DNA of 64,000 nucleotides from contig NC_083375.1 of NCBI RefSeq assembly GCF_029542785.1, forward strand, positions 186,001 through 250,000, read 5' to 3'. The notes under the pieces are model-generated. The model did no database searches. It worked only from the letters and a program-made list of their open reading frames with translations, and had not been told where the DNA came from. The position numbers were made by a program, and so were the translations under genes. How positions within the stretch are numbered: position 1 is the stretch's first letter; every line of letters starts with the position of its first letter. The stretch comes from Malassezia japonica (lineage: Eukaryota; Basidiomycota; Malasseziomycetes; Malasseziales; Malasseziaceae). Shown piece after piece: positions 30,101 to 37,839 of the stretch.

Positions 30101-30118
30101 GACTCGTACCTCGAGTAG
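24119..30118 (+). CDS. UTP10: U3 small-subunit processome protein UTP10 (HEATR1/BP28)
   Basis: Single uninterrupted 2000-codon frame (1999 aa), the longest gene in the window. Utp10 is a giant HEAT-repeat protein of the t-UTP subcomplex required for Pol I transcription and early 18S rRNA processing in the nucleolus. The N-terminus MTTSLASQLAGLAAQQ is the typical family start, followed by the U3snoRNP10 domain, long helical repeats rich in Leu/Ala, and the C-terminal BP28CT region (YFAVVYDHVLRLLDQSAA, ending in helices to SYLE). The size equals the usual 1750-2150 aa. ATG 24119 is chosen because it starts the conserved N-terminus; the frame upstream lacks an earlier ATG. The nuclease gene follows after 34 bp. 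Confidence 0.92.
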   Translation: MTTSLASQLAGLAAQQASRQEGATSLRVRESYLFTPRAAAEQDFVTVHALGVTGWEQLVNEDASLGAWRHADLLFGEESVHLDRGTVPASENKTIDEASEELLYLLGPVLLSRSAAKVIEWLVRRFALHRHVPVALVRAFLPFHTTPQFARILQLVPLDRVPSLHFLQAAKKAQTPLPTSVLVQAMGNLDVLRLVAQTRTPLPGVHRFPVTFWTATLVQFCLHAKRRKRAGDAQAVLAILLPDAMRLLQAPVDTEAAVGALMVLCSISTAYALSANAVRGLLEGVARLADTPSPTLARAMVACCFALCASPEDAGEAFASEPRLLSDATLRGLLQLPELGAQVLRALREHDVRRFVAQLLAALSDHLDQDDARALLEVLLDAELPEGLVQSTCERLITSDKTWVPKIEVLATLRQRRPAALDAALDRVRAANEGKAWAVLSAVLHHHATGSVPQQSATDSTALWLGVQSGDATQRLLTLQELFAAVRRGAVRAEDTLVADAVHAALAEPTLPILEAMYAEDELLRAALAPDALLSAIVARLAHEVAPKEYKLHVRFCVALGDTTPALAARVWEAVVWPFLLPSPHAKMAAPAVDAVRGATGALAPYARVLRDVPPPSECVPYVAGLVAGLLEVLASAPAAEQERLAAFYLSAAEAPVSRGGALALLVLAQALAHKSLGALWHSVAFLSAALVRRHQLLAGDADILLSESVEAVLPPVLHGLSRRSVRLLGLQLMYAIVQRMPVPGDASLFIAVQQRAAPDAQLIWHVFQTLHAPGVGHVASETLAPVLYARLGQEALALLAGIWSMESAPGKDVGTLRAALDAQTSVYVPGSDVAERLLAVRHATALVRHATHKKTPLDLQTLLPSLFLLLQEPVPVLRDAGAQLLVALAALNAAAPLPAPIYGYEAVYGAEASAPLQYLDGDSYMQYVSALAADASTYVNDPDSLAAAHAVALAGSKKDQVVLRNRVLCYVLSHAVCWDSLHARTALLRAVHRVAAPCKLQTLLPLVEASVAAPLPAEPRRDTYLDLLFACYEGGSIERSSWAAFLQALQSDAPSGLQTAALHALDRIFLALTPELREEAFLALATTLANPKIRGTPEAAAALRTLPVSDGVLVAVLRTLLASLGEVDEERSRKRARSDDEAVRGAAVVLITVLESVQSRTLGMSAALVAALFDVVRAGIALHTTVLFNAEYVLQLAMQSLCAMFDHVTSLPADVAQVVRADTIVSAIKISSNTQSINHAILLLTRFARLDAELVLHNIMPIFTFVGLSVLQRDDRFTLSVVEQTLRSIIPAFVNAVRPQVVNAQDARLALWLETRSLLRIFSDAASHIPRHRRQVFFRLLVDVLGAPDFLAPVAMLLADRAAHRVGKSVGSAASLLQLPLGVLRSEPSDVRLHAIDQIWPEIQRLYQGHAAFLEVTPKREYSEEHLSPAKQALTLLALIEHALPSQAADAEPCVWHALCTLPADGPGREALARVLKASVRLLSDASFLRIVCMLLRAERTPPPGCNGAVPGAVPDAEMQATGLALLAARPVSDEAVHRALLDVWAAAPASDLGKDALAALHASIAQGASPDLLPPLLTACDSPQVLRVLGDLVGHLGVKALAHLTTLVHAAADAAQRSDAAHVAAGLALLASLFRALPQFMHAYVEKAVRVLSDGSVHALIKGRASGVRAAHRILQDVVVKRMPFGTLLDALNGVWAESYEPAHLLTLLQLGVKGMDKAAVQQHYKAVFRFLLRAFALQEKRGVDASIATAPERAIGVYIALALKLSESQFRPLFLRTYDWAAVDLLEEGEPEQGAVYARALVLYTLLTRLLDELKGMVSAYFAVVYDHVLRLLDQSAADETCATPLWYAVVHSVTACADADEGTFWNASRAARLVKPLLAQLPAIGAEDAKATNAVAKAALAVAETVPDDVYLRALNTEVMKHAGSASLAVRVHALHVAASVWAAHGVNLLAFVPETVAQLSELLDDVDPRAASAALKLRREIEAALGEPLDSYLE

Positions 30119-30152
30119 ACCCGTAGAAGATGTGGAGGTACTACGAAGCTGG

Positions 30153-31838
30153 ATGCAGGCCTCGGCGCCGGTGCGCGGTGTGAAGGGGCTCTTTCCTTTG
30201 CTGCGCAAGAATGCGCTCGAGTGCCTCCAGCCCCTGGAGCGGTACTATGGGCTGAAACTGGCGCGGATCGCGATCGACGCGACGCTGCTCACGCAAAAGT
30301 TTTTTTATGCGGACACGTCGCCGGCCGGGCACCTCAAAGGGTTTGCGCATGTCATTACCGCGCTGAAGCGCGTACGCGCGACGCCGATCATGGTATTCGA
30401 CCACCCCACAGCGCGCCTTCCGGAAAAGATGCAGGAGCACAAACGGCGCTTGGACCTGCGGGCGCTGAATGCGTTCCGGTGCAAGGTCGAAGCATCGCGC
30501 AGTCCGCGCCTCGACGCGCTCCTGCACGCGGTCGACATGTACGAGCAGCTGCATCCGATGCAGCGCTGGGACGTGAGCTTTGCGCTGTGCGGCGAGCCGG
30601 TGCGCAAAGACGACGCGCTGCTCGCCGAGCTGCTCGCCGAGGCGGCCGCCGGCTTTGGGTGCGTGCCGAGCGCGCCGGGAGGCGCGCGCGTATGCCGCGT
30701 GCACGAGCCATACGAGGCGGCGCACGATCCCGATATACCCCTGTACACCGAGGCCAACGAGGAGCTGGACAACGAAGAGTACTACACGGAAAACCAGCCG
30801 TTTGAGCTCCCGAGCCCGGCGCGGCTCTGGAGCAAGCACCGGGTCGTGGCGGCGGTACGTGCGCTGCGCGCGGCCTCGTACGAGGAGCGCCAAACGCTCA
30901 CCGAGTCCATGACCGAGTCCGCGACCCAGCGCACCTACCGCTGGGTCGAGGAGAATATCTACCGCTCGCTGCAGTTGAACCGCGTCGGGGACGACGGGCG
31001 GCTCTTTGTCTATCTGCCCGAACGTTTGCAGAACGTCTTGCCGTCGTACGCCGCGGCGTGGCTCCGCAAGAAGAGCGCCGACCTCCTTGCGTCGTACCTT
31101 GCGCGGACGCGCGTGCCGGCGCCGGAAATGTATACCCAGTGCATCGAGCTGTGCCGCATGCTCGACGTGCCCGTCTTTGTCGTCGGCGACGGCTCGCCGA
31201 CCGGCGGCGAGGTGCTGCACGAGGCCGAGGCGTTTGCCAGCTCTCTCGTCGCACAGGGCTTTGCGGACATGGTCGCAAGCGAAGACAGCGACGTCTTGCT
31301 CTACCACGTCCCTCTGCTGCGTGGGCTCGGCAGTCAAGTCTATCCGTGCGAGCTGATCGACGCGGAGCGCATGCGCGCCGCCCTCTTTCCGGACGACTCG
31401 GAAAAGCGGCGCCGCGCAAAGCTGCACCAGCTCGCACTGCTGTGCGGCACCGACTTTAACCGCTCCGTGCCGCTCCTCGGGCCGGTCAGTGCCTACCGCG
31501 AGCTTAGGTTTTTCGGCTCGATCGAGCGCATCCTTGCAAGGACCAAGTTCCGGCCGCCGGGAGGGCTGACGCGCGCGCAATACCTCGCCGAGCTCCAGCC
31601 TGCACTGCACGTCTTTGAGCATCCCCCGGACGTCGCGGCGCTCGCGCAGAATGCGGGCCTCGTGCCGACCGCGCCGAGCGGCGCCTTTGCGCCGGCCTGG
31701 GCCAAGTTTCTGCGCACGTATCCCACGCCGGTCCCGGCGCCCGCCGCATTCGATCCGAGCGAGACGATCGCCTACTTTGCCGCGCACGGCGTCGAAAAGC
31801 CGGAGCTCGACCGGGTGATTCGGCCTACAAAATGGTAG
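30153..31838 (+). CDS. XPG/FEN1-like (PIN-domain) nuclease, 561 aa
   Basis: Single exon. The XPG-N module is visible: GVKGLFPLLRKNA, RIAIDATLLTQKFF with a metal-binding Asp, and IMVFDHPTARLPEKMQEHKRR. The XPG-I module follows: EAEAFASSLVAQGFADMVAS then EDSDVLLY, with the expected Glu and Asp ligands, and LLCGTDFNRSVPLLGP in place of the usual LLGCDY...GIGP helix-two-turn-helix. Spacing between the two modules is long (about 290 residues), unlike FEN1. The key acidic residues are present, so catalysis is plausible. I cannot decide between a mitochondrial or nuclear XPG-like exonuclease and an Mkt1-related RNA regulator. Its TAG at 31836-31838 abuts the stop of the convergent gene with no spacer. 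Confidence 0.75.
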   Translation: MQASAPVRGVKGLFPLLRKNALECLQPLERYYGLKLARIAIDATLLTQKFFYADTSPAGHLKGFAHVITALKRVRATPIMVFDHPTARLPEKMQEHKRRLDLRALNAFRCKVEASRSPRLDALLHAVDMYEQLHPMQRWDVSFALCGEPVRKDDALLAELLAEAAAGFGCVPSAPGGARVCRVHEPYEAAHDPDIPLYTEANEELDNEEYYTENQPFELPSPARLWSKHRVVAAVRALRAASYEERQTLTESMTESATQRTYRWVEENIYRSLQLNRVGDDGRLFVYLPERLQNVLPSYAAAWLRKKSADLLASYLARTRVPAPEMYTQCIELCRMLDVPVFVVGDGSPTGGEVLHEAEAFASSLVAQGFADMVASEDSDVLLYHVPLLRGLGSQVYPCELIDAERMRAALFPDDSEKRRRAKLHQLALLCGTDFNRSVPLLGPVSAYRELRFFGSIERILARTKFRPPGGLTRAQYLAELQPALHVFEHPPDVAALAQNAGLVPTAPSGAFAPAWAKFLRTYPTPVPAPAAFDPSETIAYFAAHGVEKPELDRVIRPTKW

Positions 31839-33687
31839 CTATCGATAGCTAGCAAGTCGATCGCGCGCCGTTCGGGGCGCGCGTGTCGCATGCCGTGCAC
31901 GCTCCGCCTCGTGTGCCGACCAGTGCACGGTGCAGTGCTGCCGTAGGAACGGGAGCGTATCCGGCTGCAGCTCGCGGCAGCCCCGCACGTCGAGCGTATC
32001 GAGCTTGCGCGCGGGCGCCGTGTCGAGGTCCGGCTCGCCTACAAGGCTCTTTTGGGCAAAGAGCGCATGCCGCGCCGCGCGCACCGAGCACTTTTGGGCG
32101 AGAAGCGTGCGCATCCCCACGAGCTCCGCCAGCTCGCGGCCACGCAGCGTCGCCTCGCTGCCGACCGTGAGCGTGTGCAGCGCCGGGCACAGGACGTGCT
32201 CGCGCCCATGCAGCGCGCCGGGCGTGAGCAGCTGGACAAGCAGCGCGCCGGTCAGGGGGCGCTGGAGCGTCTCTTCTGCCGACTCGAGCAGCGCCGAATC
32301 GGTGTGCACGGCCTCGTCCCACGTCACCGACACCGACTCGAGGTGCACCCAGACGCGCAGCAAGCACTCGACGAGCCACGTCGCCGAGTCGCGCGTGATG
32401 CGCAGCGCGACGTGCTTGAGCGACGCACGCGTCGCACACGCAAACTGCAGCAGCGCCGCACTCGTGCCGCCCGGCGTGCGGGGGAGCGACACCTGCAGGG
32501 CCAGCGAGCTGAGCCGAGGCATGAGCGAGCCGAGCGCGACTTCGGGCAGCGAGTGCAGGACCATGCACTTGAGCGGCGCTTGGAGCGTATGCAGCCTTGG
32601 AAAGCGCGCGATGCCGGCCTGCGGCAGCTGCGGCGCATCGGCAAACGCATCAATCGCCCAGATCGCGTCGCCGTCGAGGCACAGCTCCTCGAGCGTGCTT
32701 TGCGCGGCGTGCACAATGGTCTGCACCGCCGCCGCGCTTCGCTCGCGCACGGTGCGGAGTGGCGCGGCACACGCCGGCGCGCTGTACGCGAGGTGCGTGA
32801 GGTGGGCGCAGACACGCAGCGTCGCCTCGTCGCTCGCGAGCGGCGGCGTGCCGTGCAGCGCGAGGCGCGTTAGCGCGCACTGCGCGCCGCGCATGTCGAG
32901 CGGCCGCCCCAGCCACGGGTGGGTCTGTGCGCCGCCTGCATGCACCGCGAGCGACGCGAGCGCAGGGCACGCGAGGCCAAACGCGATCCACGCGCCGGCT
33001 TTTTCGTACGCACAGTGCACCGTCAGCTCTTTCAGCGGCGCGTCGTGCAGCAGGCGCAGCGCGGTGTCTGCGTCCGCGAGCGGCGCCGCGAGCGTCACAC
33101 GCTGCAGGTGCCGCTTCGCGCGGCGCACATACAGGCCCAGCAGCGCGCTCTGCCGCTGGAGGCGCACCTTGGGGGGCACCGAGCTCGGCGCGGGGCGGCC
33201 GACGACGATGCTGTGCCACAGCGCGCTGTGTGCACAGATCCATCCCCGCCACTGTCTACATACGGCCGCGGCACTGTGCAGCGAGTCGAGATCGAGCTGC
33301 GCAAAGATCCGGAGGTACGTCTCGGCGGGCAGCGCAAGGGTATCGTTGGTATCAGGCGCGCCTCGTCGCAGCGCTGCAATGTGCGCCTGCAGCGCGGCAC
33401 TCGGAGCGCACTTTTCGGCAGCGCGCAGCACGCGGTGCGCCTTGTCGGGGTAGTGCGTCAGGTAGAATACTTCGGCGGCGCCGACGAGGTGCTGCGTGAG
33501 CAAGGCGACGTACCTCGGCACTCTGGGGCATGAGCCGCAGCGCGTCGCGCACGCCCGAGAGCGCCGCCCGTGCGTCGCCGCGGCGCGCATGCTCCGCGGC
33601 GCGTGCGAGCAGTGCGCGCGCCTCGGCGCCCTTGTGCCGGCGCGGCACATCCAGCGGCGCGCTCCTCGCGGCCGTGCGCTCGTCCAT
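31839..33687 (-). CDS. F-box/LRR protein with N-terminal helical repeat (DIA2/Pof-like)
   Basis: Two exons (33514-33687 and 31839-33491) joined over a 22-nt intron, 608 aa. Residues 15-100 form helix pairs like tetratricopeptide repeats (ALLARAAEHARRGDARAALS, YPDKAHRVLRAAEKCAP). An F-box follows (LPAETYLRIFAQLDLDSLHS, about 125-165), then irregular leucine-rich repeats to the C-terminus (LKELTVHC, LASLAVHAGG, LEELCLDG, LKHVALRI, LDTLDVRGCREL). The order TPR, F-box, LRR is that of yeast Dia2 and fission yeast Pof3, SCF receptors acting at replication forks; the sequence is diverged, so the name is tentative. Divergent from the Nudix gene, 32 bp apart. Confidence 0.75.
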
Positions 33688-33696
33688 GGCCTTGGC

Positions 33697-33702
33697 CACG
33701 TG
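33697..33702. promoter_or_regulatory. CACGTG in the F-box/Nudix divergent promoter
   Basis: The hexamer lies in the only 32 bp separating the two divergent start codons (33687 and 33720). Any promoter shared by the two genes must be contained in this gap or in the genes themselves. Confidence 0.35.
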
Positions 33703-33719
33703 GCTCACCTCGTGGAACG

Positions 33720-34235
33720 ATGGGAGCCAGCAAGCCGGCGACGCCCCGGCACGTCGCGATCGCGGTCGCGGTGCAGTCCGACAAGCCGGACCTGAGCGAT
33801 GCAAAAGTGTGTATTGTCTCCTCGCGCAAGCATAAGCACGCCTTTGTCCTGCCCAAAGGGGGTGTAGAATCGGGCGAATCGGCACGCGAGGCGGCGCAGC
33901 GCGAGCTGTGGGAAGAGGCGGGCGTGCGTGCGCCGCTGCCGGTGCCGGCGTGGGTGCCTGTGTCTGGTGCAGAGCTTTCGCTGCGCGATACGAAAGCGCA
34001 CGCCAAGTCGCCGACCGCCGACGCAAACGACGCGGCGTTTGTCCCGTCGACTGTCTACACCGTGCACGAGTTTCAGGTGACGTCCGACGCGGCCGCGGCG
34101 CACTGGCTCGAGTCCGACGAGCGCACGCGCGAGTTTGTGCCGTGGCAGGAAGCGCGTGCGCGTGTTGCGTGGCGCCGCGGCATGGCCGACGCGCTGGACC
34201 GCGCCTACTTTGTGCAGCGCACGCAGGGCATTTAG
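33720..34235 (+). CDS. Nudix hydrolase (diphosphoinositol polyphosphate / diadenosine polyphosphate type)
   Basis: Single exon, 171 aa, starting MGASKPATPRHVAIAVAVQS. The Nudix box is complete: GGVESGESAREAAQRELWEE followed by AGV (pattern GX5EX7REUXEEXGU), about residues 48-70. The preceding HAFVLPKGGV is typical of the DDP1/Aps1 subfamily, which hydrolyses diphosphoinositol polyphosphates and diadenosine polyphosphates. C-terminal FVPWQEARARVAW fits the helical cap of that group. Length matches the subfamily (about 150-190). Substrate is inferred from family resemblance only. Confidence 0.85.
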   Translation: MGASKPATPRHVAIAVAVQSDKPDLSDAKVCIVSSRKHKHAFVLPKGGVESGESAREAAQRELWEEAGVRAPLPVPAWVPVSGAELSLRDTKAHAKSPTADANDAAFVPSTVYTVHEFQVTSDAAAAHWLESDERTREFVPWQEARARVAWRRGMADALDRAYFVQRTQGI

Positions 34236-34244
34236 TATACACTA

Positions 34245-34715
34245 TTAGACAATTTTCAGTACCGAGTCGCCCGCGCGGCAGCGGTAGAGGAATCCAACGA
34301 TCACGTCGCTCTCCTTCGGCGGCGGCACCGCCGCGAGGTGCTCGCTCGCGGCGGCCGCGAGGCGGTCGTGCGCGTCCTCCTTATCAAAGTACTGATCGTC
34401 CTCTGCGCCGTCGTCTTTGCGCCCGTTCACCGCCGAGCGCGTGCGCAGCGCATTGCCCGTCTCGTCAGCGAGGTCCACAATCGGGTCCGCGTCCGCGTCC
34501 GCGTCCGCGTCCGGGACGCCGGTCGTGCGTGGGTCCTGCACGAGGGCGCGCGGCGGATACTGCTCCTCGAGCCCGTTCTGGATCACGTATTTCTCCGTTA
34601 CGCTGAACGGGAGATCGCCAAAGTTGATCGGCGAGCGGTCGGTGCCGTCGGCTGCGAATTAGTCCGGAAACGTACGCCGCTCCTGCGCCTCGCGTTCCTG
34701 CTGCACCTGGCTCAT
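34245..34715 (-). CDS. Small acidic protein of unknown function, 148 aa
   Basis: Two exons (34676-34715 and 34245-34651) over a 24-nt intron with donor GTACGT and branch-like ACTAAT. The start MSQVQQEREAQERR is helical and charged; the middle NFGDLPFSVTEKYVIQNGL looks conserved; an acidic Asp-Ala repeat follows, encoded by a 6-bp microsatellite at 34485-34514. The C-terminus ESDVIVGFLYRCRAGDSV could be a short beta-hairpin. Without the short first exon the remaining frame has no ATG at its start, which supports the splice. I recognise no family. Divergent from another small gene starting 66 bp away. Confidence 0.6.
34485..34514. repeat. Hexanucleotide microsatellite (GTCCGC)5
   Basis: Five consecutive GTCCGC-type units (the last GTCCGG) lie in frame inside the small acidic protein gene and encode an Asp-Ala repeat on the minus strand. 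Confidence 0.85.
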
Positions 34716-34760
34716 GGAAGCTGCCACCAACTTTCCTGGGCCGGCACGCGCCTCCACATC

Positions 34761-34766
34761 CACGTG
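34761..34766. promoter_or_regulatory. CACGTG between two divergent small genes
   Basis: Located in the 66-bp spacer between start codons at 34715 (minus) and 34782 (plus). Confidence 0.35.
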
Positions 34767-34781
34767 GTGCTTCTTTTCACG

Positions 34782-35100
34782 ATGATGGGACGCTGGGCGT
34801 GGGCACGCGGCTGGGTGCGTGGTGCGCACCGGCACGCACGCCAGGTGCCGCGGCAGCTGCCGCCGTCGCAGGCATGGTCGGAGCAGCGCTGGACATCGCG
34901 CACCATGGTCGCGCTTTCGACCGGGGTCGGGGCATTGGTATGTCGTGTGGCTGACGCAGATGTTTTACCTCGGCGCCCTCCAGGGCTACCAGCAAGGCGA
35001 GGCGCATGCGCGCGCGGAGCTCGCCCCGCCGCAGCCCAAGGCGGAGCCTCCGAGCGGCTTTACGCTCACCGGCGATGTTCAGTCGCAGCGCTACACATAG
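34782..35100 (+). CDS. Small single-pass membrane protein, 98 aa, unknown
   Basis: Two exons (34782-34937, 34960-35100) over a 22-nt intron (donor GTATGT, branch CTGAC, CAG). The N-terminal half is basic and Trp/Arg-rich (MMGRWAWARGWVRGAHRHAR), resembling a mitochondrial presequence. Across the splice junction runs a hydrophobic segment (TMVALSTGVGALMFYLGALQ, about residues 41-60), followed by a polar, Pro-rich tail. This suggests a small inner-membrane or organellar protein. No family recognised. Either of two adjacent ATGs may start it. Confidence 0.6.
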
Positions 35101-35208
35101 ATGGGAGTCCAGACACGCATTACGCTACTGGAGTTTTTTTTTTTTTAGCTAGTGAAGTGTCACCAGCCAAGGGCATCTACTCAGCAAGCATAACGACAAG
35201 TCATAACC

Positions 35209-36176
35209 TTAGTTCTCGGTAACCACGTTGCGGCCAGCGGCCTTCTCGCGCTTACGGAGCTTCTCGATAGACTTGTTGCCACGAATACCACCACCCCAGT
35301 GGCGGCGGGCCTCGTCGTACTTGTCGAGGTAGTTGGCCTTGGCGGCCGACACGAGGTCAGCGAGCTCGCGCTCATCCTCGGAGCGGACGTCCTGGATGAC
35401 GGCGACGGCAGTGCGCTTGAGGTGCACAACGGCACCGAGACGCGAGCTCGACTTGACAATGACGTAGGGGATACCCATCTTGCGGCAGAGGGCCGGGAGG
35501 AAGACGACCAGCTCAATGGGGTCGACGTCGTCGGCAATCACCACGAGGTTGGCCTTCTTGGCCTCAATGAGCGCCACAGCGTGGTTCAGACCGTACTTGA
35601 CGAAAAGAGGCTTCTTGCCATCCGCCTTGGGGTCCACCTTGTTGCCGGCAGCAATCTCCTTGGCGACCGCGTCGAGGCGGGCCTTCTTCTCCTGCTTCGA
35701 CTCCGGGCGGTACTTGTTCATGAGCTTGAACAGGGCCGTCGCGGTGTTCTTGTCCAGGGTGTTGGAGAACTGGGCAATCGCCGGAGGAACCTTGAGGCGC
35801 TGGTTGAGGATGACGCGCTGGCGCTGCAGGCGAACATACTCGGGCCACTTGACGAAGCGGGTCAGGTCACGCTTGGGCTGGATGTCCTGGCCTGTACTGT
35901 TAGTATAGAACAACGTACCGATACCGAAGCTCTTCGAGTGCTTCTCAAAGAGCGGGTTCGAGGGAGCCTTGTTGGCGTTGCCCTTGCTGTAGGGCGCCGC
36001 CGCGGGCTTCTTGGAAGATCCTGTCTTGGTAGCCTTGGGCTGTGGGTCATCGAGACGAGTCAGCACTTGAACTTAAACAAGCGAGCTCGGAGCTCTAATT
36101 GCCGACCCCCAGCCGTATGGACATGCTCTCACACACCACACACGACCAGAGGTACAGCAGACAGGGTGCGTACCAT
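35209..36176 (-). CDS. RPL8: 60S ribosomal protein eL8 (L7a/Rpl8)
   Basis: Three exons on the minus strand: 36174-36176 (the ATG alone), 35919-36039 and 35209-35891; 268 aa. The mature start is [20 protein letters not shown], canonical for eL8, which only appears if the 134-nt first intron (GTACGC...CCCACAG) directly after the ATG is removed. The second intron is 27 nt with CTAAC. The body ([51 protein letters not shown]) is highly conserved and includes the L7Ae-type RNA-binding fold. The 5' flank is A-rich before the ATG. Codon use is strongly biased as in other highly expressed genes. Confidence 0.96.
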
Positions 36177-36249
36177 TTTTTTCTCAGCGAAATAGGAACC
36201 GGAAGGGTGAGGAGCGCTGTGGCGTCAGCGGTCCTTTTGTTTTCTGAGG

Positions 36250-36274
36250 CACGTGATAAACTAAATAGCACGTG
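36250..36274. promoter_or_regulatory. Two CACGTGAT boxes in the eL8/MSC1 divergent promoter
   Basis: CACGTGAT occurs at 36250-36257 and again at 36269-36276, 19 bp apart in the same orientation. They lie about 75-100 bp upstream of the eL8 ATG and 130-155 bp from the MSC1-like start. A CCTAGCCCT motif follows at about 36297-36305. The doubled site next to a ribosomal protein gene is the best regulatory candidate in the window. Confidence 0.5.
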
Positions 36275-36405
36275 ATTCCCAAAAAAGTGACCTGACCCTA
36301 GCCCTATTGATCACGTCAGCGCGCAGTCGCCCGTGCGGCCTCCCGTGCGGCGACGCACGGATCATTTGGGCCGCGCTGCACGGGCTCCCCGTGCTTCTTG
36401 CAACG

Positions 36406-37839
36406 ATGCGTCTCTCTGGAACTTTTGTCGCTCTCGCTGTTGCTCTCAGCACTGCCCCGCATTTCGCTCAGGCGAACCTCGCCAACGACGCTGCCGGCGT
36501 GCTTTCGCACTGCACCGGCCTCAACTTTGGCACGTGGGACGAGCCGAGCCTGCGCTCCTACCTGCTCGAGCGCGGCATTGTCTCTCCTTCGTCGCCCCAG
36601 GAGAAGCTGGCGCAGATCGCCAAGAAGGACTGCGACCGCCTCGCGTCGGAGATTGCCTCGGCGACCAACTCGGCGGATGCCGAGGCCAAGAAGCAGTACA
36701 GCGCCGCGCTGAGCGCCGCTAGCTCGGTGCGCAGCGTCGCCTCGTCCTACACGAGTGGCGCCTACACCTCGGCGGTGAAGGGCTCGGAGCAGGCCTCGTC
36801 GTCGGTGGCCTCGGCCGCCTCGGCCGCCGCCTCGGTCACGCACCAGGCCGCGAAAGACGTCGAGAAGGAGGCGTCGCGCCTCTCGGCGCAGGCCGTGCAC
36901 ACCACGGCGGACGCCGCCGCGCGTGCGCAGGACGCCATTGACGATGCCAAGGACTACGTGTACAGCTCGTGGAACGCCGACGAGCTCAAGTCGTGGCTCT
37001 CGAAGCACAACGTCGTCCTCCCCCAGGTGCTCCAGAGCCGCGAGGACCTGCTCAAGGCCATCAAGGAGCCGTTTGCCAAGGAGTCGTCGTCGCACCTCTA
37101 CGACATCTTCTCGACGGACTACCTCCACAAGTGGCTCGTGAACCACGGCTACATCGACTCGTCCTTTGAAAAGAACCGCAAGGAGCTCGTGGACCTCGCC
37201 CAGCGCTACTACTACACGGCCAACTCGGCGGTGTACGACACCTGGTCCAAGGCCGACCTCCACAAGTGGCTCGTGGACAACCACGTCATCAAGAGCGACT
37301 ACCAGGCGACGCGCGACGAGTACCTCAAGCTCGTCAGCGAGAAGTACACCAAGTCGCAGAAGGTGCTCTGGGAGGGTTGGCTCGACAGCGACCTGCGCAA
37401 CTACCTGCACGAGCACGGCTTCCTGAAGACGCCCACCGAGAAGAAGCGCGATGAGCTCATCGAGCTCATCCAGGAGCACGCTTCGGGCCTGTCGGCGACC
37501 GCGAGCGAGTACGTGAGCTGGTCGGACGCGCGCCTGCGTGGCTTCCTGCGCGCCCACGGCGTCGCGCCGAGCCAGCTCGAGACGGACCGCCAGCACCTGC
37601 TCCGCCAGGTGCGCGCCTACTACGACCCCGGCTGGGCGGCGAACCTGCAGAACGCTGCCAACGCGGTGGTCGACCAGTTCAAGACCGGTGTGCGCGACTT
37701 CCTCGGCGTGCCTGCCCAGCAGGTCTATGGCCTGAACAATGAGAAGCTCGGCTCGTATGCCGCCGAGGCAAGCAAGAGCGCTTCGAGCGTCGTCGCGAGC
37801 GCCTCGAGCCTCGTGCAGAGCATCCGCGACGAGCTTTAA
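36406..37839 (+). CDS. MSC1: MSC1/Ish1-family stress protein (ER/nuclear envelope), 477 aa
   Basis: Single exon. The first 23 residues (MRLSGTFVALAVALSTAPHF..) are a signal peptide, preferred as the start over upstream in-frame ATGs. Five or six Ish1 motifs recur: GTWDEPSLRSYLLERGI, SSWNADELKSWLSKHNV, DIFSTDYLHKWLVNHGY, DTWSKADLHKWLVDNHV, EGWLDSDLRNYLHEHGF and VSWSDARLRGFLRAHGV. Between the first and second lies an Ala/Ser-rich helical spacer. Ish1/Msc1 proteins are linked in yeasts to stress response, the nuclear envelope and meiotic sister-chromatid recombination. The TAA stop overlaps the stop of convergent RAD50. Confidence 0.88.
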   Translation: MRLSGTFVALAVALSTAPHFAQANLANDAAGVLSHCTGLNFGTWDEPSLRSYLLERGIVSPSSPQEKLAQIAKKDCDRLASEIASATNSADAEAKKQYSAALSAASSVRSVASSYTSGAYTSAVKGSEQASSSVASAASAAASVTHQAAKDVEKEASRLSAQAVHTTADAAARAQDAIDDAKDYVYSSWNADELKSWLSKHNVVLPQVLQSREDLLKAIKEPFAKESSSHLYDIFSTDYLHKWLVNHGYIDSSFEKNRKELVDLAQRYYYTANSAVYDTWSKADLHKWLVDNHVIKSDYQATRDEYLKLVSEKYTKSQKVLWEGWLDSDLRNYLHEHGFLKTPTEKKRDELIELIQEHASGLSATASEYVSWSDARLRGFLRAHGVAPSQLETDRQHLLRQVRAYYDPGWAANLQNAANAVVDQFKTGVRDFLGVPAQQVYGLNNEKLGSYAAEASKSASSVVASASSLVQSIRDEL

